Translations under genes and position numbers: made by a program
The notes under the pieces: generated by a model
What the model was told of the DNA's origin: nothing
Database searches by the model: none
What the model saw: the letters and a program-made list of their open reading frames with translations, nothing else
Shown: positions 43,199-51,312 of the stretch, piece after piece
Position numbering within the stretch: position 1 is the first letter of the stretch
Layout: each line of letters begins with the position of its first letter
Assembly (NCBI GenBank): GCA_047623555.1
Contig: JBLHMP010000008.1
Span: 1-64,000, forward strand
Length of the DNA: 64,000 nucleotides
Direction of reading: 5' to 3'
From: NORP181 sp047623555
GTDB lineage: Bacteria; Pseudomonadota; Alphaproteobacteria; Rhodobacterales; Rhodobacteraceae

Positions 43199-44095
43199 TC
43201 AGGCGTTCGCCAACATGCCTTTGTCCTGCGCCAATTCGCGCATTTTCTTTTGCAGCTTTTCAAAGGCGCGCACTTCGATCTGGCGAATGCGTTCACGGCT
43301 GACACTATATTGACCGCTCAACGTTTCCAAAGTCACCGTCCTTTCCGACAACCGTCGTTGGGTCAGAATGTCCTTTTCACGGTCATTCAGCACCTCAAGC
43401 GATTGCGTCAGCAACTCGCGCCGCGCCTCAAGCTCGTCTCGGGCCTCGTAGTCTCCGGCCTGATCAGCATCTTCATCCTCAAGCCAATCCTGCCATTGCA
43501 TGGTGCCTTCGCCCTCCGACCCCACGGTCGCATTCAGCGATGCATCGCCGCCCGACATGCGTCGGTTCATGCTGATCACTTCGGCTTCGGTCACGCCCAG
43601 ATCGGTGGCAATGCGTTTGACGTTCTCGGGACGCAAATCACCATCTTCCAACGCGCCAATCTTCTTTTTGGCTTTGCGCAGGTTAAAGAACAGCTTCTTT
43701 TGCGCTGACGTTGTGCCCAGTTTTACCAGCGACCAGCTGCGCAGGACATATTCCTGAATACTGGCGCGAATCCACCACATGGCATAGGTCGCCAGACGAA
43801 AACCCTTTTCCGGGTCAAAGCGTTTGACCGCCTGCATCAGGCCGACATTAGCCTCAGAAATAACCTCGGCCTGGGGCAAGCCATAGCCGCGATAGCCCAT
43901 GGCGATCTTAGCCGCCAAGCGCAGGTGCGAGGTCACCATTTTATGCGCAGCACCTGAGTCTTCTTCTTCGACCCAGCGTTTTGCCAACATGTATTCTTCT
44001 TCCGGCTCCAACAGTGGGAATTTGCGGATTTCCTGCATATAGCGGTTTAGTCCGCCTTCAGGTGTTGGTGCCGGTAGGTTTGCATAATTTGCCAT
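43199..44095 (-). CDS. rpoH: RNA polymerase sigma-32 (heat-shock) factor
   Basis: 298 residues. Region 2 is LAAKIAMGYRGYGLPQAEVISEANVGLMQAVKRFDPEKGFRLATYAMWWIRASIQEYVLRSWSLVK; the RpoH box QKKLFFNLRKAKKKI follows; region 4 ends with TLETLSGQYSVSRERIRQIEVRAFEKLQ. It directs RNAP to heat-shock promoters. The ATG at 44095 follows GGGAAGGGAC. A candidate sigma-32 promoter lies just upstream, suggesting autoregulation. Rhodobacterales often carry two rpoH copies. Confidence 0.96.
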   Translation of the reverse strand: MANYANLPAPTPEGGLNRYMQEIRKFPLLEPEEEYMLAKRWVEEEDSGAAHKMVTSHLRLAAKIAMGYRGYGLPQAEVISEANVGLMQAVKRFDPEKGFRLATYAMWWIRASIQEYVLRSWSLVKLGTTSAQKKLFFNLRKAKKKIGALEDGDLRPENVKRIATDLGVTEAEVISMNRRMSGGDASLNATVGSEGEGTMQWQDWLEDEDADQAGDYEARDELEARRELLTQSLEVLNDREKDILTQRRLSERTVTLETLSGQYSVSRERIRQIEVRAFEKLQKKMRELAQDKGMLANA

Positions 44096-44131
44096 TTGTC
44101 TGTCCCTTCCCAATGTTTAGGGTGTTAACAT

Positions 44132-44163
44132 CTATATGGTATTCCTATTTGACCCTTTCAAGG
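44132..44163 (-). promoter_or_regulatory. Candidate sigma-32 promoter upstream of rpoH
   Basis: On the minus strand CCTTGAAA (-35) at 44163-44156, then 16 bp, then CCATATAG (-10) at 44139-44132. This resembles the alphaproteobacterial RpoH consensus (CTTG, then CYTAT-type -10). It is 37 bp upstream of the rpoH start. Confidence 0.55.
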
Positions 44164-44226
44164 CCGCCCCTAGCAAATGTAGATTAAAAAGTGGTTTACA
44201 CTGTACCCGATAACGGTGTTCACAGC

Positions 44227-44640
44227 CTAGTTTTTTGGCGCACCGTTTGGCCGGCTTAGGATATATAGCGCAGCACCGCCCAGGCATATCGCCTGAATGC
44301 CCAATATCAGCGGCTTTAAACCCAGCGCCAGACTTAGGCCAAACGCCAACACCATAGCACAACAGGCAATCGCTTTATAGCGCGGCGCGATGGCGCCTGT
44401 TGCCTCCCAGTCGCGGATCAGGGCGCCGAATATGCGGTGAGTCAGCAGCCAATTGCGCAGCCTTGGCGAACTTTTGCTGAAACAAAACGCCGCCAGAATA
44501 ACAAAAGGCGTGGTCGGCAACACCGGCAGAACCACCCCAATAACACCCGCGCCCAGCGCCAACAGGCCAAACCCGGTCCACATCGCCCGGGCGATTTTGC
44601 TATTCGCATGTTTCGGGTCTGGCTGTACCGGTTGGGTCAT
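44227..44640 (-). CDS. DUF454 (YbaN-like) small membrane protein
   Basis: 137 residues with about three membrane segments (FGLLALGAGVIGVVLPVLPTTPFVILAAFCFSKSSPRLRNWLLTH is the DUF454 signature). It acts in the inner membrane; its role is unknown. ATG at 44640 is chosen because it gives the usual family start before the first helix. Confidence 0.9.
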   Translation of the reverse strand: MTQPVQPDPKHANSKIARAMWTGFGLLALGAGVIGVVLPVLPTTPFVILAAFCFSKSSPRLRNWLLTHRIFGALIRDWEATGAIAPRYKAIACCAMVLAFGLSLALGLKPLILGIQAICLGGAALYILSRPNGAPKN

Positions 44641-44701
44641 ACCGCAATCTGTGGTGAATCGCGGGGTCCATTGCAAGGGCCAACAGACATAGCGCCTGCC
44701 G

Positions 44702-45601
44702 TTAGGCTGTATCCAGCGCCGACAGGCTATCTGACACCCGCTCATCCAGCCAATTTACAAAGTCCTGTTTCACCGGATCGATCGCGCCTTTGATCGCTAC
44801 GAAATACCCTTCTCGGGCCTGAATGTCAGGCAGCGGCAACGATACGAGCCTTTGCGCCAGCAGACTTGGCCCAGCGATCAACCCACTGGTCAGCGCAATT
44901 CCGGCGCCGTTGACCGCCATGTCGACGGCCAGACCATGGGTGTCGACAAAATACTGCGGTTCCGGGCAATTCTGTTGGCCAAGGACCTTCATCACCTTGG
45001 TCCATGAATCCGAAATGCCCACCGGCTGGATCAGCGGCAGGTTCTTTAGGTTTTGCCAGTCGTCAGGTTGCACACCCTGCACCACCCCCGGGGCTGCCAC
45101 CGCCACCATCCGGTTGTTGCCCAGCTGACGCGCGCCGCCACCTGCGACCTCGGCCAGACCAAAGCGGATTTCAACGTCAGCATTTGAGGCCACGAAATCA
45201 TCTGGCCAGACGGTGGTGACCAACCGCACACGCACCCCGGGAAACCGACGGCTGAAATCCGGCAATCCGGGCGCAAGGAACCACTGTGCAAAGCTGACAC
45301 TGGTGGCGATGGTTAAAATATCGCCTTCTGCCGCAGGTTCAAACGCATCCGTGGCAATACGCAATCGCACCATCGCCGCCGCCACATCCGGCACCAGATG
45401 CCGCCCGGCATCGGTTAGCGCCAGCCCACGTGGTTTGCGCAAAAACAACGGCGCGCCCAACCGGGTTTCTAACGCGCGAATGTGCTGGCTGACGGCGGAT
45501 TGGGTCAGGCCCAGTTCTTCGGCGGCAGCGGTGAAATTCAGGTGCCGCGCTGCGGCATCAAAGGCGCGGAACCAGGTGAGAGGAGGAAGAGATTTTGCCA
45601 T
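44702..45601 (-). CDS. LysR-family regulator, GcvA-like
   Basis: 299 residues. The HTH reads TWFRAFDAAARHLNFTAAAEELGLTQSAVSQHIRALETRLGAPLFLRKPRGLALTDAGR, the GcvA-type sequence; the effector domain follows (FSRRFPGVRVRLVTT). It probably controls the divergent hydrolase/monooxygenase operon. A CTAAT-N12-ATTAG palindrome, the kind GcvA-type proteins bind, lies 27 bp upstream. The ATG at 45601 is preferred; 45619 is an alternative. Confidence 0.9.
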   Translation of the reverse strand: MAKSLPPLTWFRAFDAAARHLNFTAAAEELGLTQSAVSQHIRALETRLGAPLFLRKPRGLALTDAGRHLVPDVAAAMVRLRIATDAFEPAAEGDILTIATSVSFAQWFLAPGLPDFSRRFPGVRVRLVTTVWPDDFVASNADVEIRFGLAEVAGGGARQLGNNRMVAVAAPGVVQGVQPDDWQNLKNLPLIQPVGISDSWTKVMKVLGQQNCPEPQYFVDTHGLAVDMAVNGAGIALTSGLIAGPSLLAQRLVSLPLPDIQAREGYFVAIKGAIDPVKQDFVNWLDERVSDSLSALDTA

Positions 45602-45627
45602 CACGTCTGTAGACCCCATTAACGTTT

Positions 45628-45649
45628 CTAATGGCAATGGCCAAATTAG
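45628..45649. promoter_or_regulatory. CTAAT-N12-ATTAG palindrome, candidate LysR operator
   Basis: A perfect 5-bp inverted repeat in the 118-bp divergent gap. GcvA sites share a CTAAT core, and the regulator encoded here has a GcvA-type HTH. It lies 71 bp upstream of the alpha/beta hydrolase gene. Confidence 0.65.
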
Positions 45650-45719
45650 TTTTGTTTGTGCCAAGCCGCGACCAAAGGCACATATAGCGCAGACCTTTGT
45701 CCCCTTGTGAAAGCAGCTT

Positions 45720-46514
45720 ATGACATCTGCCCGCCTGCCCCGTTCTGATTTTACCGGTGATCTGGCGGGCTATACCGGTGGGCGCGGCCCGGATCTGTTG
45801 TTGATCCACGGCGTTGGTCTGCGCGCCGAGGCCTGGGGCGCAATGCTGCCCCTGCTTGAGCAGCATTTCACTATTTTTGCGCTGGATATGCCCGGCCATG
45901 GTGGCAGTGCACCAATCCACAAACCAGAGCTGCGGGCCTATAGAAACCGCTTTGCCGCATTCCTTGCCAGCCGGCCCGGCCCGATCTGTGTGGCGGGCCA
46001 TTCGATGGGCGCAATGATCGCGATTGATCTGGTGGGCCCTTCCCCCGAGAAAATCAAAGCTGTGGCGGCGCTAAACGCCATCTATCAACGCTCTGCCGCT
46101 GCGGCATCGGCAGTTCAGGCCCGCGCCGCCGCCCTTTCCCGCACCACGGCACCCGATCCCAGTGCCACGCTAACGCGATGGTTTGGTGCAAATCCAACCG
46201 GTAATACGGCCCGCGCCGCCAAAGAGTGCCGCAAATGGTTAACTGCCTGTGACCCGGCAGGATACGCCGATGCCTACACGGTCTTTGCCCATGGGGCACC
46301 AAGCCTACGGCCGCTGCCCTGCCCGGCTATGTTCCTGACGGGTGAACATGACCCCAATTCAACCCCCACCATGAGCCGCGACATGGCCAACCTGTGTCCC
46401 AATGGACAGGCCATTGTAGTGAAAGACGCGGCCCATATGGCCCCCGTGACCCATGCTGATATGATAGCCCAAGATTTAATCCGGTTTTTCAATTCCAAAG
46501 GGCCCTCAGCATGA
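45720..46514 (+). CDS. Alpha/beta-fold hydrolase
   Basis: 264 residues. The nucleophile elbow is VAGHSMGAMIAI (Ser near residue 99), the oxyanion region is LLIHGVGLRAEAWGAM, the acid is in LTGEHDPNSTPT and the His is in VKDAAHMAPVTH. It is the first gene of an operon with a flavin reductase (4-bp overlap), an LLM-class monooxygenase and an aldehyde dehydrogenase. It probably hydrolyses a ring-cleavage product, ester or lactone made by the monooxygenase; the substrate is unknown. Confidence 0.88.
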   Translation: MTSARLPRSDFTGDLAGYTGGRGPDLLLIHGVGLRAEAWGAMLPLLEQHFTIFALDMPGHGGSAPIHKPELRAYRNRFAAFLASRPGPICVAGHSMGAMIAIDLVGPSPEKIKAVAALNAIYQRSAAAASAVQARAAALSRTTAPDPSATLTRWFGANPTGNTARAAKECRKWLTACDPAGYADAYTVFAHGAPSLRPLPCPAMFLTGEHDPNSTPTMSRDMANLCPNGQAIVVKDAAHMAPVTHADMIAQDLIRFFNSKGPSA

Positions 46515-47422
46515 CCTTACCCGACCCAAAATCCCTGCGCAGCGCCTTTAGCCGTTACATGACAGGCGTGACCGTGGTCACCGCACAGGCGCCCGACGGC
46601 ACGCCCGTTGGGTTCACCGCCAACTCGTTTACCTCGGTCTCGCTTGATCCGCCGCTGTTGCTGGTCTGTCCGGGGCGGCATCTGTCATCCTATGACGTGT
46701 TCAGCAGTACCAAGCATTTTTCCGTCAACATACTGGCCGAGGGTCAGGAATCTATTTCCAACATATTCGCCTCAGGCAGCGATGATCGTTTTGGTCAAAC
46801 CGACTGGACCGCCGACACCAACGGTTGCGCGCTCATTTCCGGGCGCACCGCCGGGTTTAGTTGCACGGTCACCCAACGGGTTGAGGCCGGAGACCATATG
46901 GTGCTGCTCGGCAAGGTCACCGATTTTGACAGCTCTGAACGCCCCGGGCTTGGCTATTACAAAGGCGGCTATTTCAGCCTGAGCAAAGAGCGCCAGGCCG
47001 AAACCCCGGCAACTGCGGCGCGCCAATCGGTGGCCAGTGTTATTTTGCTACATCAGGGCAATGTTTTACTAACCCCTGAAGACCGCCTGCCCTCGGTGCA
47101 ACTGGACGATCACACAGGTGCCCGCAGTGCCTTGTCGGTCTATCTGCAAAGCCTTGGATTGGCGGCGCATATGGGGCCGGTGTATTCGGTCTATGACAGC
47201 CCAAACTCTGGCGTACACCATGTTGTGCTGCGCGCCCAGATCACCAGCCTGCCGGATAATTGTCCGCTCAAAAGCGTACCCATCACCTCGTTTGAGGACG
47301 GACCGGCCAAAACTGATATCCAATTCCTGATCCTGCGCCGCTTTGCGCAGGAACACCGCACCCAAAGCTTTGGCCTGTATTTTGGCGATGTAAAGCAGGG
47401 TGAAATCCACCAACTAGACTAA
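46511..47422 (+). CDS. Flavin reductase fused to a Nudix-like domain
   Basis: 303 residues. Residues 1-160 are an FMN-binding flavin-reductase domain (FSRYMTGVTVVTAQAPDGTPVGFTANSFTSVSLDPPLLLVC, then GYYKGGYFS). Residues about 180-300 look like a degenerate Nudix-type fold (SVILLHQGNVLLTPEDRLPS) without the canonical Glu-rich Nudix box. It should supply reduced FMN to the LLM monooxygenase encoded 9 bp downstream. The C-terminal domain is unexplained. Confidence 0.82.
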   Translation: MTLPDPKSLRSAFSRYMTGVTVVTAQAPDGTPVGFTANSFTSVSLDPPLLLVCPGRHLSSYDVFSSTKHFSVNILAEGQESISNIFASGSDDRFGQTDWTADTNGCALISGRTAGFSCTVTQRVEAGDHMVLLGKVTDFDSSERPGLGYYKGGYFSLSKERQAETPATAARQSVASVILLHQGNVLLTPEDRLPSVQLDDHTGARSALSVYLQSLGLAAHMGPVYSVYDSPNSGVHHVVLRAQITSLPDNCPLKSVPITSFEDGPAKTDIQFLILRRFAQEHRTQSFGLYFGDVKQGEIHQLD

Positions 47423-47431
47423 GGATACGAC

Positions 47432-48466
47432 ATGGACTTTTCGCTTTTCACCCATATGGAGAGGGTCACGCCAGATCAGGATCATACCAGCCTGTACAGT
47501 GATTTTCTTAACCTCTGCACCATGGCAGATGAGGGCGGGATGCGGGCGATCTGGACCGGCGAGCATCACGGTATGGAGTTCACCATTTCGCCAAACCCCT
47601 TCATCATCATTGCGGATGTCGCGCGCCATACCAAGCATGTCAAACTGGGCACCGGCACCATTGTGGCGCCGTTCTGGCACCCGATCCGACTGGCAGGCGA
47701 GGCCGCGATGACCGATCTGGTCACCGGTGGGCGGCTGGAACTGGGCATCGCGCGGGGGGCCTATTCGTACGAATACGAGCGGATGATGCCGGGAATGGAT
47801 GCCTGGGAGGCCGGGCAAAGAATGCGTGAAACCACGCCGCTGCTGGGCCAGCTCTGGGCCGGGGATTGCGCCCATGAGGGTGAATTTCACAGCTTTCCGT
47901 CAACCACATCGTCGCCCAAACCGCTGCAGGATGGCGGCCCGCCGATCTGGATTGCGGCGCGCGACCCCAACAGCCATGAATTTGCGGTGCAGAATGGATT
48001 TAACGTGCAGGTCACCCCGCTTTGGCAGGGTGAAGATGAGATCACGACGCTGATGGAACGGTTCAATGCCGCCTGCGCTGGATTTGATGGCAAACGGCCC
48101 AAGGTCATGTTGCTACACCATACCTATGTGGCGTCAGATGATGCCGATACCGAGGTTGCGGCGCAGGAACTCAGCCGGTTTTACAACTATTTTGGCGCCT
48201 GGTTTCAGAACAAACGGCCGGTCAAGCAAGGGTTGATCGAACAGCTAAGCGAGGTGGATATTGCCGACAATGCGCTGATGGCGGCGGATAATCTGCGCCG
48301 TGATCTGACCATTGGCACCGCGCAGCAGGTGATTGACCGGATCAAACGTTATGAGGACCTTGGGTATGACGAATTCTCGTTCTGGATCGACAGCGGCATG
48401 AGCAGCGCGCGCAAACAAGCCTCGCTGACGCGATTCATCGACGACGTAATGCCCGCCTTTGCCTGA
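47432..48466 (+). CDS. LLM-class flavin-dependent monooxygenase
   Basis: 344 residues of the bacterial-luciferase superfamily (DFSLFTHMERVTPDQDH, then FIIIADVARHTKHVKLGTGTIVAPFWHPIRLAGEAAMTDLVTGGRLELGIARG). It uses reduced FMN and O2 to oxygenate a small organic compound. The flavin reductase gene upstream and aldehyde dehydrogenase downstream suggest oxidative ring or C-N/C-S bond cleavage giving an aldehyde. The substrate cannot be read from sequence. Confidence 0.9.
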   Translation: MDFSLFTHMERVTPDQDHTSLYSDFLNLCTMADEGGMRAIWTGEHHGMEFTISPNPFIIIADVARHTKHVKLGTGTIVAPFWHPIRLAGEAAMTDLVTGGRLELGIARGAYSYEYERMMPGMDAWEAGQRMRETTPLLGQLWAGDCAHEGEFHSFPSTTSSPKPLQDGGPPIWIAARDPNSHEFAVQNGFNVQVTPLWQGEDEITTLMERFNAACAGFDGKRPKVMLLHHTYVASDDADTEVAAQELSRFYNYFGAWFQNKRPVKQGLIEQLSEVDIADNALMAADNLRRDLTIGTAQQVIDRIKRYEDLGYDEFSFWIDSGMSSARKQASLTRFIDDVMPAFA

Positions 48467-48476
48467 GGATATTAAC

Positions 48477-49949
48477 ATGACTGAATTAACCCATTTTCCG
48501 ATGTTAATTGACGGGCAGTTTTGTGCCGGGGACACGGGGCAAGTGATGCAGACGATCAACCCCGCCACGGGGGCCGCTTGGGCGACGTTTGATTGCGCGG
48601 CTGCGGCGGATGTTGAGCGCGCAGTCGGCGCCGCGGCGCGGGTGTTGGACGACCCGGCCTGGCGAGACATGACGCAGACGGCGCGGGGAAAGCTGCTGTA
48701 TCGGTTGGCGGATCTGATTGAGGACAACGCCGAGGTCTTGGGCCGGATTGAGACCACAGACAGCGGCAAACTGGCGGCTGAAACCGTATCGCAAACCCGC
48801 TATGTCGCGGATTACTATCGTTATTATGCCGGGTTGGCGGATAAAATCGAAGGCGCGGTTTTGCCGATCGACAAACCTGATATGCTGGTGTTCACCACCC
48901 GTCATCCGATTGGTGTTGTTGTGGCCATCGTGCCGTGGAATGCGCAGATGTTTTTGACGGCAACCAAGCTCGGCCCAGCCTTGGCGGCGGGCTGTTCTGT
49001 GGTGCTCAAGGCGTCCGAAATCGCCCCGGCTCCGATGTTGGAATTTGCCCGTTTGATACATGAGGCCGGATTTCCGCCCGGCGTTGTGTCGGTGATCACC
49101 GGGGACGCGGAAAACTGCGCCATCCCGCTCACCCGGCACCCGCGCGTTGACCGCATTGCCTTTACCGGCGGACCAGAAACTGCGCGTCACGTGGTGCGCA
49201 ATTCGGCTGAAAATTTCGCGGTAACGACGCTTGAACTTGGTGGGAAATCTCCGATTTTGGTGTTTGAAGACGCCGATCTGGATGCGGCGGCCAATGGGTT
49301 GATTGCGGGTAATTTCGGCGCCTCTGGCCAATCCTGTGTTGCCGGATCGCGCGGGTTGGTGCAGCGGTCGATTTATGAGGCGCTTGCCGCCCGGATCGAG
49401 GAAAAAACCCACGATTTGATTGTCGGAGACCCACAGGACAGCGCCACCCACCTTGGCCCGCTGTGCACAGTAGCGCAGGTTGAACGGATAGAGGCGACGT
49501 TGGCCAAAGCCACAGCCCAAGGCGCCACCATCCGGTTTGGCGGCACCGGTTTGGGAGGGCATTATTTCGCGCCGACATTGGTGGAATGCCCCTCGCCTGA
49601 CATCGAAACGTTGAAGGTGGAAATGTTTGGGCCCATCATGTCACTGGTGCCGTTTGACAGCGAGGACGAAGCCATTGCGATGGCAAATGACAGCGAATTT
49701 GGCCTTGGGTCGGGCGTGTTCACCCGCGATCTGGCGCGTGCGCACCGAGTGTCGGGGCGCATCAAGTCGGGCATTACATGGGTCAACACCTATCGCGCCG
49801 TGTCGCCGATTGCGCCGTTTGGTGGGTTTAGTCAATCGGGCTATGGGCGCGAGGCCGGGCAAGAGGCGATACTGGATTATACCCGCAGCAAAACCACCTG
49901 GATCAACACGTCAGATGCGCCCATGGGCAACCCCTTTGTGATGCGGTGA
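48477..49949 (+). CDS. NAD(P)-dependent aldehyde dehydrogenase
   Basis: 490 residues. Catalytic Cys in NFGASGQSCVAGSRGLVQ, catalytic Glu in TTLELGGKSPILVFEDADLD, NAD-binding loop VVLKASEIAP. It oxidises an aldehyde to the acid as the probable last step of the operon. GAGGAT lies 6 bp before the ATG at 48477, which starts inside the short gap after the LLM gene stop. Similar ALDHs act on betaine aldehyde, semialdehydes or aromatic aldehydes; the substrate is unknown. Confidence 0.92.
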   Translation: MTELTHFPMLIDGQFCAGDTGQVMQTINPATGAAWATFDCAAAADVERAVGAAARVLDDPAWRDMTQTARGKLLYRLADLIEDNAEVLGRIETTDSGKLAAETVSQTRYVADYYRYYAGLADKIEGAVLPIDKPDMLVFTTRHPIGVVVAIVPWNAQMFLTATKLGPALAAGCSVVLKASEIAPAPMLEFARLIHEAGFPPGVVSVITGDAENCAIPLTRHPRVDRIAFTGGPETARHVVRNSAENFAVTTLELGGKSPILVFEDADLDAAANGLIAGNFGASGQSCVAGSRGLVQRSIYEALAARIEEKTHDLIVGDPQDSATHLGPLCTVAQVERIEATLAKATAQGATIRFGGTGLGGHYFAPTLVECPSPDIETLKVEMFGPIMSLVPFDSEDEAIAMANDSEFGLGSGVFTRDLARAHRVSGRIKSGITWVNTYRAVSPIAPFGGFSQSGYGREAGQEAILDYTRSKTTWINTSDAPMGNPFVMR

Positions 49950-49999
49950 GCGAGGTCCAAAGGGGCGGGCCCAAAAGGCCCACCACAATAATTTTTTTG

Positions 50000-50038
50000 T
50001 TTTGCCTCCGGCGGGGATATTTCTAAACAAAAGAAATG
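50000..50038 (-). repeat. Intergenic repeat, copy E
   Basis: On the minus strand it reads TTCTTTTGTTTAGAAATATC, then CCCGCCGGAGGCAAAAC. It lies 50 bp after the aldehyde dehydrogenase and before the CO oxidation operon, both on the plus strand. The core is the same as in copies C and D. Confidence 0.7.
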
Positions 50039-50085
50039 ATCAGGGGGTGTTTGCGACAAGGCGGTGTATTTGCTAGCCTGCGCAA

Positions 50086-51171
50086 ATGCTGGATTTTTCA
50101 CATAATGGCTGGTTGGTGCTGGCGTCGTTTGCTGTTGCGCTGATGGCCGGGTTTACCGGTCTTTCATTGACCAAAGGCGTGTCTGCGGTTGGTCCGTCAC
50201 AGCGCAAACTGGTGATTGTGATGGCCTCGGTGGCGTTGGGTGGCGGCATTTGGTCGATGCATTTTGTCGCCATGCTGGGCCTGCAGTTGCCGGTTTTATT
50301 TTATTACGACGCGCTGATCACGTTGATTTCGGCACTGGTGGCCATTTTGATGGTAGGGCTGGCGTTGTTGATCCTGCATTTTCTACCGCGCAGTCCGGTG
50401 ACGATCATAACGGCGGGCACCATCGTCGGGCTAGGCATTGTGGTGATGCATTTCATTGGCATGAGGGGCATGCAGCTGTGCCAGCCGGTAAACAGCATTG
50501 TCGACTACGTGCTGTCCGCGGTGGCGGCGATCATCCTGTCGGTGCTGGCGATCTGGGTGGCATACGATTCCCGCACCAATCGCAATATTCTGCTAGGCAC
50601 CGTGTGTTTTGGCGCAGCTGTGGTGACGGTGCATTATATCGCCATCGCCCAGACCGGGTTTATCTTTGCCGGCGAATTACCCGTTAGCGGACCGGTTTTG
50701 AGCAACCAAACGCTGGCCCTGGGTGTGACTGTTGCGGCGTTTCTAATCTGTGGCGCGTTTTTGTTAAGCAGTGTCACGTTCATCGAACAAATATCGCCGG
50801 ATGAGGTCACGCCCGAGGCCCCTCCCGAGCCCGGTCTTGGCGCTGGTGTGCCTTACGAAAAGGATGGTCGCACCCAGTTTGCCCTGCGCGACAGCATTGC
50901 GGCGATCCGTGCCGAGGGGCATTATACGGTGCTCTATATCGGTGACGAAAAATTGTTTTGCCCCTGGTCGATCACCGAGGCGCAAACCCGGCTTGAACCG
51001 CTTGGCTTTATCCGAACCCATCGCAGTTATCTGATTAATCCGGCGCATGTGTCTGGTTTTGAGCGGCTGAAAGACACCGGCGTCTGTTTCTTTGACGGGG
51101 CGGCCTCTCTTGGCAAGGTGCCGGTATCGCGATCACGTCTGGGACAGGTGCGAGACGCCCTCGGGCTTTAA
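50086..51171 (+). CDS. coxC: MHYT-LytTR membrane sensor-regulator (CoxC-like)
   Basis: 361 residues. An MHYT domain covers residues 1-225: seven membrane segments with M-H-F/Y motifs at 58-60, 121-123 and 182-184, proposed to bind Cu and sense diatomic gases. A LytTR DNA-binding domain follows (about 262-358; IRAEGHYTVLYIGDEKLFCPWSITEAQTRLEPLGFIRTHRSYLINPAHV). The same architecture occurs in CoxC and CoxH of Oligotropha, and the gene lies directly before coxM as coxC does there. It may sense CO and/or O2 and bind DNA upstream of coxM. Confidence 0.85.
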   Translation: MLDFSHNGWLVLASFAVALMAGFTGLSLTKGVSAVGPSQRKLVIVMASVALGGGIWSMHFVAMLGLQLPVLFYYDALITLISALVAILMVGLALLILHFLPRSPVTIITAGTIVGLGIVVMHFIGMRGMQLCQPVNSIVDYVLSAVAAIILSVLAIWVAYDSRTNRNILLGTVCFGAAVVTVHYIAIAQTGFIFAGELPVSGPVLSNQTLALGVTVAAFLICGAFLLSSVTFIEQISPDEVTPEAPPEPGLGAGVPYEKDGRTQFALRDSIAAIRAEGHYTVLYIGDEKLFCPWSITEAQTRLEPLGFIRTHRSYLINPAHVSGFERLKDTGVCFFDGAASLGKVPVSRSRLGQVRDALGL

Positions 51172-51190
51172 CAGTCGGTAAACGTGGCGC

Positions 51191-51242
51191 GCATTTCGTG
51201 CAGGATATTCGCATTTCGTGCATCAAACCGCCATTTTCGTGG
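51191..51242. promoter_or_regulatory. Three direct repeats upstream of coxM, 20-bp period
   Basis: GCATTTCGTGCA at 51191 and again at 51211, then CCATTTTCGTGG at 51231. The CATTT element is spaced exactly 20 bp each time, about two helical turns. They lie 71 bp upstream of the coxM start. LytTR proteins bind direct repeats on a similar period, and the adjacent gene encodes a LytTR protein, so this is a strong candidate operator. Confidence 0.7.
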
Positions 51243-51312
51243 CCATTTTCTGGCGGCAAACGGCGCCCCGACGCCTGATCACTCTCAGACGGCCATTGGG
51301 AGGAACCACGCC

